Shown: positions 22,432 to 29,013 of the stretch, in pieces
How the letters are laid out: the number at the start of each line of letters is the position of its first letter
Numbering within the stretch: position 1 is the stretch's first letter
Assembly: GCF_002440635.1 (NCBI RefSeq)
Contig: NZ_DJUW01000032.1
Location: 1-41,916 of the forward strand
Direction: 5' to 3'
DNA: 41,916 bases
DNA from: Novosphingobium sp. UBA6272
GTDB taxonomy: Bacteria > Pseudomonadota > Alphaproteobacteria > Sphingomonadales > Sphingomonadaceae
Notes under the pieces: model-generated
Told to the model about the DNA's origin: nothing
The model's input: only the letters and a program-made list of their open reading frames with translations
The model's database searches: none
Position numbers and translations under genes: made by a program

Positions 22432-23754
22432 TCAGGCGTGGACTGGCTGCAACAGTTTGGCCGAGAGCGAGTTTCCACCGGCCGCGACCAGTTCGACCTC
22501 GACCAGATCGCCGATCGCCGCATCGCCGAAGAAATGGACCGATTGCAGCCAGGGCGATTTGCCGAGCCATTGGCCTTTAAGCTTGCCCTTGCGCTCAACC
22601 AGCACCTGGCAGCGCTTGCCGACCGAGGCCTGGTTGAAGACGAGCTGGCTGGCATTCAGCGCGGCCTGGAGGCGCTGGAGGCGCTCGTCCATCACTTCGG
22701 GGGCGATCTGATCCGCCATGGTCGCTGCGGGGGTGCCGGGGCGGGGCGAATACTTGAAGCTGAAGCACTGGGCATAGCCGACCTGTTCGACCAGCTTCAG
22801 CGTATCCGCGAACTCGGCCTCGGTCTCAGCGGGGAAGCCGACAATGAAATCGCCCGACAGGGCAATGTCGGGCCGCATCGCACGGACCTGATCGAGCACC
22901 CGCAGATAGCTTTCGGCGGTGTGGCTGCGGTTCATCGCCTTGAGCACCCGGTCGTTCCCGGCCTGGACCGGCAAGTGCAGGAACGGCATCAGCTTGGGCA
23001 CATCGCGGTGCGCCTCGATCAGCCCCGGGGTCATGTCGTTGGGGTGGCTGGTGGTATAGCGAATGCGGGCCAGTTCGGGGATCGCGGCCAGCGCCTCGAT
23101 CAGCTTTTCGAGCCCGCGATTGTTGTCATCACGCCAGGCGTTGACGTTCTGGCCGAGCAGGGTGATTTCGCGCGCTCCGGCTTCGACCAGCCTGTGCGCT
23201 TCGGCCACCAAATCGCTGTAGGGCCGCGATATTTCCGCGCCGCGGGTATAGGGCACGACGCAATAGGTGCAGAACTTGTCGCAACCTTCCTGCACAGTCA
23301 GGAAGGCGCTGGGGCCAACCTTGCGGCGGGCCGGCAGCACGTCGAACTTGGTCTCGGCCGGCATGTCGGTATCGACCGAGCGGCGCCCCTCAACCGCTTC
23401 TGCGATCATGCCGGGAAGTCTGTGATAAGCCTGCGGTCCCACCACCATCGACACGCTGGGCGCGCGCTTGATGATCTCCTCGCCCTCGGCCTGGGCGACG
23501 CAGCCGGCCACCGCGATCAGCGGCGCGGTGCCATCCTCGCGGCGGAGCCGGCCAATGTCGGAATAGACTTTCTCGGCGGCCTTTTCGCGGATGTGGCAGG
23601 TGTTGAGCACCACCAGATCGGCTTCCTCGCCCTCCGGCGCGGGAACGATGCCCTGGTCGGCCAGCAGCTCGGCCATCCGCTCGCCATCATAGACGTTCAT
23701 CTGGCAGCCGAAGCTTTTGACCCGGTAGGTCTTTGGGGGTGGAGCGGGGTGCAT
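22432..23754 (-). CDS. miaB: tRNA-2-methylthio-N6-dimethylallyladenosine synthase MiaB
   Basis: MiaB is a radical SAM methylthiotransferase that modifies A37 of tRNAs reading UNN codons. The 440-aa protein has three domains. The UPF0004 domain carries Cys ligands in SFGCQMN, LNTCHIREKA and VAGCVAQ. The radical SAM core has C-x3-C-x2-C in EGCDKFCTYCVVPYTRG. The C-terminal TRAM domain starts at about residue 370 (VGKRCQVLVERKGKLKG). The start is ATG 23754. It is preceded by the plsC genes (23-nt gap) and followed by phoH, forming a typical alphaproteobacterial cluster. Confidence 0.96.
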   Translation of the reverse strand: MHPAPPPKTYRVKSFGCQMNVYDGERMAELLADQGIVPAPEGEEADLVVLNTCHIREKAAEKVYSDIGRLRREDGTAPLIAVAGCVAQAEGEEIIKRAPSVSMVVGPQAYHRLPGMIAEAVEGRRSVDTDMPAETKFDVLPARRKVGPSAFLTVQEGCDKFCTYCVVPYTRGAEISRPYSDLVAEAHRLVEAGAREITLLGQNVNAWRDDNNRGLEKLIEALAAIPELARIRYTTSHPNDMTPGLIEAHRDVPKLMPFLHLPVQAGNDRVLKAMNRSHTAESYLRVLDQVRAMRPDIALSGDFIVGFPAETEAEFADTLKLVEQVGYAQCFSFKYSPRPGTPAATMADQIAPEVMDERLQRLQAALNASQLVFNQASVGKRCQVLVERKGKLKGQWLGKSPWLQSVHFFGDAAIGDLVEVELVAAGGNSLSAKLLQPVHA

Positions 23755-23777
23755 GGTGACGGGCCTATAGCGGCGCT

Positions 23778-24674
23778 TCAGGCGGAATCCAACGCTTCGT
23801 CCCGGGGCGCGACATAGCCGACCATCGGCAGGTCATAACGGAACGGGCGCGGCGGCTTGCCGAGGCATTCGGTCAGCTTGCCCTCGATCTGGCGGCGGGC
23901 CTCGGCGGCAACCGCCTTGCGGCCGGCAACATCGTGCGGATCGAACGGATCGAGGAAATGGACATGGACCGCAAAGGTCCCGCGCCGGGCGAACAGGCGC
24001 CGGGCGTTGCCGATCCCGGTTTCGCGGTCGAGCCAGGCCTGCCACTCGGCAATCGGCCCGTAGTCGAGCACCACCGGCTGGACCAGCATGCCGGGCGGCG
24101 GAGGCTCCAGCACGCGCAGCATCGAGGTCTTGAACGGCAGCAGCGAATGGCCGTCGGTGACGGTCCCTTCGGGGAAGATCACCACCGACCAGGTATCGGC
24201 CACCGCCTCGCGCAGGTCGTTGATCTGCTCGGCGATGTTCATCCGCGCCTCGCGCTTGACGAAGATCGTGCGGTTGAGCCGCGCCATCCAGCCGAGCATC
24301 CACATGTCGGCGATTTCGGCGCGGGATACGAAGGCCGAGCCGGTGATCCCGCCCAGCACCGGAATATCGAACCACGAAGCGTGGTTGGGCATGAAGAACA
24401 CGTCGCGCTTCAGCGGCACCCCGTGAACCTTGACCCGCGCTCCGATCACCCAGGTGGCCCAGCGCAGGAAGTACATCGGAAAGGGTGAGCCGTATTTAAT
24501 CAGCCGGAACAGGTAGTGCAGCGGCACCAACACCAGCATGGCCAGCGCCAGCAGCGCCGATCTGCCCCAGATCCGCAGCTCACCGATCACGCCAACGGGC
24601 AGGCGCATGCCTGCGGCGTGATAGGGGATGGCTTTGTTGGAATCGAAAGCGGGCAGCTGGTCGGGCTTTGTCAC
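23778..24674 (-). CDS. 1-acyl-sn-glycerol-3-phosphate acyltransferase (PlsC family), copy 2
   Basis: A 298-aa membrane-associated acyltransferase. Its N-terminal hydrophobic segment (ALLALAMLVLVPLHYLFRL) is followed by the acyltransferase motif H-x4-D in PNHASWFDIP and the FPEGTVTDG motif. GTG 24674 overlaps the stop of the preceding PlsC-family gene (GTGA). It likely converts lysophosphatidic acid to phosphatidic acid or acylates another lyso-lipid such as ornithine lipid. Two different PlsC-like genes in tandem suggest different acceptors. The exact substrate cannot be read. Confidence 0.88.
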   Translation of the reverse strand: MTKPDQLPAFDSNKAIPYHAAGMRLPVGVIGELRIWGRSALLALAMLVLVPLHYLFRLIKYGSPFPMYFLRWATWVIGARVKVHGVPLKRDVFFMPNHASWFDIPVLGGITGSAFVSRAEIADMWMLGWMARLNRTIFVKREARMNIAEQINDLREAVADTWSVVIFPEGTVTDGHSLLPFKTSMLRVLEPPPPGMLVQPVVLDYGPIAEWQAWLDRETGIGNARRLFARRGTFAVHVHFLDPFDPHDVAGRKAVAAEARRQIEGKLTECLGKPPRPFRYDLPMVGYVAPRDEALDSA

Positions 24675-25438
24675 TGTGTCCTGGCCAGTTCGCGGGACAG
24701 CGCATCGCGCGCAGCCTGGGCGATTGTCTTGCGGTTTTCGAGGTCAGCCCCCGCCAGCGGCGGCAGGAAGTACAAGGTCAGCCGCACGGCGCGGCCACGC
24801 GCCAGGATCCGCAGGAAATTGTCGAGCCCGTGCTCTTCGCCGACCCAGGCGATCCGTGCCGCTTCCGGGCCATAGTCGAGCAGCACCGGCTGGACGGCGA
24901 TCCCGGCCGGCAGCGGTTCCAGCGCCGATAGCAGCGAGCTCTTGAAGACCAGCAAGCCGGTACCGTCGCTGGTGGTGCCCTCGGGAAAGACCGTCAGCGC
25001 ACCTGTATCGCTGAGCGCGCTGCGGACAGCCTCAACCTGATGGGCAATCGAGGCGCGATCGTGCCGCGCGACGAAGACCGTGTCGTTCATTTCGCACAGC
25101 GTTTTCAGCAGCGGCAGCGAGGCGAGTCCATCGTGGCCGACGAACGCGGTCCCGGTTGCCCCGGCAAGCGCGGGAATGTCGATCCAGCTGACATGATTGG
25201 CCAGCAGAAAGGCACCGCGATGAACCTTCTCGCCCTTGTGCCTGACGTGGACACCGGCAATCCAGGCGACCCCGCCCAGGAACACCCGCGGCCAGGGGTT
25301 ATGCAGCCGCAGCAGCCGGTGGACATAATATAGCGGCAGGCAGGCCAGCAGCAGCAACAGCATCGCCGGCAGTCGCACGGCGATCCGCAGCCAGCCGAGC
25401 AGCGAGATCGACCGGGGGCGGGCGAGGGCGAGCGCCAT
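24671..25438 (-). CDS. 1-acyl-sn-glycerol-3-phosphate acyltransferase (PlsC family), copy 1
   Basis: A 255-aa acyltransferase with an N-terminal membrane segment (LPAMLLLLLACLPLYYV), the H-x4-D motif in ANHVSWIDIP, the acceptor-binding segment FVARHDRASI, and FPEGTTSDG. The ATG at 25438 overlaps the fur stop by one base (TGATG). Sequence similarity to the next gene is moderate, so they are old paralogues rather than a recent duplication. In related genomes this position, between fur and miaB, is a common place for plsC. Confidence 0.89.
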   Translation of the reverse strand: MALALARPRSISLLGWLRIAVRLPAMLLLLLACLPLYYVHRLLRLHNPWPRVFLGGVAWIAGVHVRHKGEKVHRGAFLLANHVSWIDIPALAGATGTAFVGHDGLASLPLLKTLCEMNDTVFVARHDRASIAHQVEAVRSALSDTGALTVFPEGTTSDGTGLLVFKSSLLSALEPLPAGIAVQPVLLDYGPEAARIAWVGEEHGLDNFLRILARGRAVRLTLYFLPPLAGADLENRKTIAQAARDALSRELARTQ

Positions 25439-25860
25439 CAGCCTTGGCGTTCGAGCCGCACGCCGTAGAGTTCCATCCGGTGGTCGACCAGCCGGTAACC
25501 CAGTTTCTCGGCGATCTGCCGCTGCAGGGCTTCGAGTTCGGGGTCGACGAATTCGATCACCTTGCCGGTTTCGACGTCGATCAGGTGATCGTGGTGGGCT
25601 TCGGGCGCGGCTTCATAGCGCGAGCGGCCGTCGCCAAAATCGTGGCGGTCAAGAATTCCGGCCTCTTCGAACAGGCGGACGGTGCGATAGACCGTGGCGA
25701 TCGAGATCTTCGGGTCAATTGCCGAGGCCCGCTCATGCAAGGCTTCGACATCGGGGTGGTCGGTTGCTTCGGACAGGACCTTGGCGATCACCCGGCGTTG
25801 TTCGGTGATCCGCAGTCCCCGTTCTGCGCAGAGGGCTTCGATATCGATGGCTTGGTGCAC
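25438..25860 (-). CDS. fur: Ferric uptake regulator Fur
   Basis: A 140-aa metal-dependent repressor. The N-terminal winged helix includes RITEQRRVIAKVL and ATVYRTVRLFEEAGI. The dimerisation domain carries the HHDH metal motif (89-92) and ELYGVRL. The single Cys (Cys11) and the missing C-terminal CxxC pair mean no structural zinc of the E. coli type, as usual in alphaproteobacteria, where Fur may act as an iron or manganese sensor (Mur/Fur). The start GTG 25860 has no strong ribosome site. It lies just downstream of the mucR terminator hairpin, in whose loop a -10 element appears. Confidence 0.92.
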   Translation of the reverse strand: MHQAIDIEALCAERGLRITEQRRVIAKVLSEATDHPDVEALHERASAIDPKISIATVYRTVRLFEEAGILDRHDFGDGRSRYEAAPEAHHDHLIDVETGKVIEFVDPELEALQRQIAEKLGYRLVDHRMELYGVRLERQG

Positions 25861-25873
25861 GAAATATCCGTTC

Positions 25874-25911
25874 GGAAAAAGAAACGCCCGCCGATCATAG
25901 ACCGGCGGGCG
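25874..25911 (-). terminator. Rho-independent terminator of mucR
   Basis: On the minus strand a 9-bp GC-rich stem (CGCCCGCCG at 25911-25903 pairing with 25893-25885; 9-nt loop) is followed directly by TTTCTTTTT. This is a textbook intrinsic terminator placed 26 nt after the mucR stop codon and 14 nt or so before the fur start. Confidence 0.82.
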
Positions 25912-25921
25912 ATATCTTCAA
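25894..25921 (-). promoter_or_regulatory. Putative fur promoter inside the mucR terminator
   Basis: On the minus strand TTGAAG (25921-25916), a 16-nt spacer and TATGAT (25899-25894) form a good sigma-70-type pair. The -10 lies in the loop of the mucR terminator hairpin, so transcripts would begin in its distal arm, about 25-30 nt before the fur start, and would not contain the full hairpin. Inferred from sequence only. Confidence 0.5.
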
Positions 25922-25936
25922 CCGAAAGCGGCCTGA

Positions 25937-26374
25937 TCAGGCTGCCTTCTTGCGGCCCCGCTTTTGGCCGGGCTTACGACCAAGGCCAATCTTCTTGGCA
26001 AGATCGCGGCGCTTTTCGGCGTAGCTGGGAGCGACCATCGGATAGTCGGCGGGCAGATTCCAGCGCGCGCGATACTGATCCGGAGTCAGGTTGTAGTGAG
26101 TCATCAGGTGACGCTTGAGCATCTTCAGCTTCTTGCCGTCTTCAAGACAGACGATGAAGTCCGGCTTGATAGACGAGCGGATCGAAACCGCCGGCTCTGG
26201 CATCTTCTCTTCCACGACGACAGCCTGGCCGAGTCCGGCAAGGGCGCCGAAGACATTGCTGATCAGGCCAGCCACGTCTTCTACGGCGACATTGTTGTTG
26301 CTGACATGGGCAGCGACAATGTCTGACGTCAAAGTGATGAGCATTTCGTTGGTATCGGCATGGGTTGCATCCAT
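25937..26374 (-). CDS. mucR: MucR/Ros family zinc-finger transcriptional regulator
   Basis: A 145-aa alphaproteobacterial regulator. The C-terminal Ros/MucR domain is clear: FIVCLEDGKKLKMLKRHLMTH, then YNLTPDQYRARWNLPADYPMVAP, and a basic tail ending RGRKKAA. The zinc ligands would be Cys76, Asp79, His89 and His93, the C-x2-D form seen in MucR in place of the C2H2 of Ros. MucR proteins are H-NS-like silencers that bind AT-rich promoters, including their own. The ATG at 26374 has an excellent AAGGAAGG site, and the 172 nt upstream are unusually AT-rich. Confidence 0.93.
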   Translation of the reverse strand: MDATHADTNEMLITLTSDIVAAHVSNNNVAVEDVAGLISNVFGALAGLGQAVVVEEKMPEPAVSIRSSIKPDFIVCLEDGKKLKMLKRHLMTHYNLTPDQYRARWNLPADYPMVAPSYAEKRRDLAKKIGLGRKPGQKRGRKKAA

Positions 26375-26546
26375 GGCCCTTTTCCTTCCTTGTAGTTTTG
26401 AACCCGTTTTTGCTTACGTCTTGTCTTGCACCTGGAAGCGAGACGATCTTCGCCTAAGCGAGTCGCGTTAACAAAACAAGATGGCAACAGGCTTTCCCTA
26501 CAGTAAATTTGCGGCCATTCCGGAGTAATCATCGCAAGTGCCGGAT
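26375..26546 (-). promoter_or_regulatory. AT-rich mucR upstream region
   Basis: The 172 nt between rimI and mucR are near 45% GC, against about 65% around them, with T tracts, GTTAAC and AAATTTAC segments and TTGCNAT-like boxes. No ORF is supported. This is the kind of sequence a MucR/H-NS-like protein binds, so autoregulation is likely. I could not fix a single -35/-10 pair. Confidence 0.5.
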
Positions 26547-27014
26547 TTATTGTATTTTGCAACAGAAGGTTATTGCGTCCAGTCGCTCACCGGTTGGTGT
26601 GCGGTAATAGTTAATCCGCTCCCCGATCGGGGTAAATCCGCAGGCACGGTACAGCGACTCGGCCGGATTGCCGCGCCGCATTTCCAAGAACAGTTGCTTT
26701 GCTCCGCGCAACAATGCTTCGCTTTTGAGCGAGTCTAGCAAATAATTGGCAAGTCCTTTGCGGCGCTGTTCTGGAAGAACTGCCAATAGCAACAACTCTT
26801 CTTCTTCATATCCGGCTCTTGACAGGTAAAAACCCGCTGCCGGTTCCCCGGCCAGCGGTTCATCGCCGTGGCTGGCGACAAGACCATAATGGCAATTGCC
26901 GACGAGCAGCGCGTCTTCCACCTGTCGGCGGCTCCAGGCCTCGCCAAATTCGGGGGCAAATGCAGCCTGCATGACTGCCATTATCCGGTCGATATCGTCG
27001 CGCGGTGCGATCAT
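26547..27014 (-). CDS. rimI: GNAT acetyltransferase RimI
   Basis: A 155-aa GNAT-fold N-acetyltransferase; RimI acetylates the N-terminal Ala of ribosomal protein S18. The acetyl-CoA loop is PEQRRKGLANYLL (R/Q-x-x-G-x-A), followed by LFLEMRRGNPAESLYRACGF and a Tyr near ERINYYRTP. The ATG at 27014 overlaps the tsaB stop by 4 nt. Pairing with tsaB is the classic tsaB-rimI arrangement. GC falls toward its 3' end. Confidence 0.92.
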   Translation of the reverse strand: MIAPRDDIDRIMAVMQAAFAPEFGEAWSRRQVEDALLVGNCHYGLVASHGDEPLAGEPAAGFYLSRAGYEEEELLLLAVLPEQRRKGLANYLLDSLKSEALLRGAKQLFLEMRRGNPAESLYRACGFTPIGERINYYRTPTGERLDAITFCCKIQ

Positions 27015-27628
27015 GCCGCCCCAGGTAACCTGGCATCAGGTGCGCGGCCATAGAGCGGCGCCGTGTCTGCAGTAAGCATGTTCGGGTCAAGCGCGGCAAA
27101 GTGGCGCGCATCAGGCCAAAGCGGCCGGGCAACCCCGCTGCCGCGCGCCGCGACCAAGGCTTCGGCCTGGCTGCCTGCAACACGTTCGGCTCCCCCGTGC
27201 CGTACCGCAAAGGCCGGGGTGAGCGAAGCGAGCGGAGCAAGCGGCAAGCCGTCCACGTCGAAATCCTGCACGAACCATTCTCCGTGTCCACCGGTGGTGC
27301 AAACGGTAACGGCTTCGCCCGCATGTTCCTTGCCGGCCATCGCCGCGATCAAGGCAAGTGTGGGATAGCCGACCAGCTCGGCTCCCCAGGCGAAGGCCAA
27401 GGCCCGCGCGGCGGCCAGGCCGACCCGCACCCCGGTAAAACTGCCCGGGCCCAGCGCCACGGCAATCCGGTCCGCGCGGCCTTTGCCCGGAAGTGCGGCG
27501 ATCATCGGTATCAGGTGTTCGGCATGGCCCCTGCCGAGCACGCGGCAGTCCCCGGCGATCAGCACGTCGCCGTCAAACAGCGCGACCGAGCAGGCTTCGG
27601 TCGCGCTATCGATAACCAGAGTTGTCAT
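27011..27628 (-). CDS. tsaB: tRNA N6-threonylcarbamoyladenosine synthesis protein TsaB
   Basis: TsaB is a partner of TsaD in t6A37 synthesis. The protein is 205 aa from ATG 27628 (MTTLVIDSATEACSVALFDG). It shows an ASKHA-fold N-terminus, the conserved GRGHAEHLIPMI and ALGPGSFTGVRVGLAAARAL segments, and a shorter C-terminal half as usual for TsaB. The longer reading from 27664 adds 12 residues without support. It overlaps rimI by 4 nt. Confidence 0.95.
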   Translation of the reverse strand: MTTLVIDSATEACSVALFDGDVLIAGDCRVLGRGHAEHLIPMIAALPGKGRADRIAVALGPGSFTGVRVGLAAARALAFAWGAELVGYPTLALIAAMAGKEHAGEAVTVCTTGGHGEWFVQDFDVDGLPLAPLASLTPAFAVRHGGAERVAGSQAEALVAARGSGVARPLWPDARHFAALDPNMLTADTAPLYGRAPDARLPGAA

Positions 27629-27693
27629 GGGTCGGCGATAGCGCGTCAAGGCCGCGCGATGCAACAGGGAGGCCCGGATGGGCCGACCGTACG

Positions 27694-28287
27694 TTAAAGG
27701 ATCGAATTGAAAGTGTCGAAATCGGGACGCGGGCTGCGCTCGAAGATGCTGGCCGGATCGCCATAACCCAGGGTCGAGAGCATTACCGACTTGTAGTTGG
27801 GCTGGTCGGCGAAGAATGCAGCGTCGACCGCCTCGTTCGAAAAGCCGGTCATCGGCCCGGTGTCGAGCCCCAGAGCGCGCGCGGCCATGATGAAATAGGC
27901 ACCCTGCAGCGTGGTGTTGAGGAAGGCGCTTTTCTTGCGCAGTTCGTCGTTGCCGACAAACCAGGCGCGGGCATCGGTGTGCGGGAACAGCCAGGGCAGC
28001 TGCTCGTGGAATTCGAGGTCCATCGCAATGATCACACTGACCGGAGCCTTCAGGATCTTTTCGCCGTTGGCCGGCATGGTGCAGGCGGCCAGCTTTTGCT
28101 TGGCTTCATCGCTGGTGATCCAGACCAGACGGGCGGGAAGCTGGTTGGCCGAAGTCGGCCCCATCTTCGTCAGATCCCAGATCGCGTGCAGCTGCTCGGT
28201 GCTGACCGGTTTGTCGAGATAGCCGTTGTAGGTGCGGGCCGTGAGGAACAATTGGTCAAGCGCAGCGTCAGCAAGCGGCTGGGTCAT
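27694..28287 (-). CDS. Nitroreductase-family malonic semialdehyde reductase (RutE/HadB type)
   Basis: A 197-aa FMN-dependent nitroreductase-fold protein. The N-terminal ARTYNGYLDKPVS, MGPTSANQLPARLVWI, and C-terminal MTGFSNEAVDAAFF, LSTLGYGDP segments match the RutE-like group, which reduces 3-oxopropionate (malonic semialdehyde) in pyrimidine degradation or detoxifies related aldehydes. No other rut genes are nearby, so the pathway role is uncertain. It lies 27 nt downstream of the Nfu gene and is probably co-transcribed with it. Confidence 0.88.
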   Translation of the reverse strand: MTQPLADAALDQLFLTARTYNGYLDKPVSTEQLHAIWDLTKMGPTSANQLPARLVWITSDEAKQKLAACTMPANGEKILKAPVSVIIAMDLEFHEQLPWLFPHTDARAWFVGNDELRKKSAFLNTTLQGAYFIMAARALGLDTGPMTGFSNEAVDAAFFADQPNYKSVMLSTLGYGDPASIFERSPRPDFDTFNSIL

Positions 28288-28314
28288 GGGAATCTCCGAA
28301 ACTAAAGTAAAAAA

Positions 28315-28890
28315 TCAGGCGGCGCGCACTTCGCTCACTTCGGGAACATAGTGCTTGAGCAGCGTTTCGATCCCGTTCTTGAGCGTGGCGGTGGAGCTGG
28401 GGCAGCCCGAACAGGCACCCTGCATGGCCAGATAGACGACGCCATCACGGAAGCCGCGGTAAACGATGTCGCCGCCGTCATTGGCGACCGCGGGGCGGAC
28501 CCGCGTCTCGATCAGTTCCTTGATCTGCGCGACAATGTCGGCCTGGGCGGGATCGTCGCCGAAATCCTCGGCCTCGGGCGGAACCACGATGCCCCCGGCG
28601 CTGGGGGCATGGAACAGCGGGCTTTCGGTGATGAAATGGTCGAGCAGGATCGCCACCACCTGCGGCTTCAAGGCCGACCAGTCCGTGCCCGGCCCGGCAG
28701 TGACGGCAACGAAATCGCGCCCGAACAGCACCCCGGTGACGTCACCCAGATCGAACAGCGCTTCGGCCAGGGGCGATGCCTTGGCATCCTCCTCGTCCCG
28801 GAAATCGCGGGTGCCGGCATACATCACCTCCTGCCCAGGCAGGAACTTCAGCGTGGCAGGATTGGGCGTGGTTTCGGTTTCGATGAACAT
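28315..28890 (-). CDS. Nfu-type Fe-S cluster scaffold/carrier protein
   Basis: A 191-aa protein with an N-terminal Nfu_N domain (FIETETTPNPATLKFLPG, residues 2-19) and a C-terminal NifU-like domain carrying the Fe-S site C-x2-C in GACSGCPSS. It transfers [4Fe-4S] clusters to target enzymes. ATG 28890 is the only sensible start. It is divergent from the M16 peptidase gene. MiaB and MutY in this window are examples of Fe-S proteins that depend on such carriers, without implying a direct link. Confidence 0.94.
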   Translation of the reverse strand: MFIETETTPNPATLKFLPGQEVMYAGTRDFRDEEDAKASPLAEALFDLGDVTGVLFGRDFVAVTAGPGTDWSALKPQVVAILLDHFITESPLFHAPSAGGIVVPPEAEDFGDDPAQADIVAQIKELIETRVRPAVANDGGDIVYRGFRDGVVYLAMQGACSGCPSSTATLKNGIETLLKHYVPEVSEVRAA

Positions 28891-29013
28891 GGTGGGAATG
28901 TAGGGATTGCAGAGGAGTGCGGCAAGGGCGCTGCTTGAGAGGATTTGGTGGGCAGGGCATAGCTTCGCTATTCACTGGCCCTTCACAAAACCGCTGCCTA
29001 TAGTCCGCCCCCT

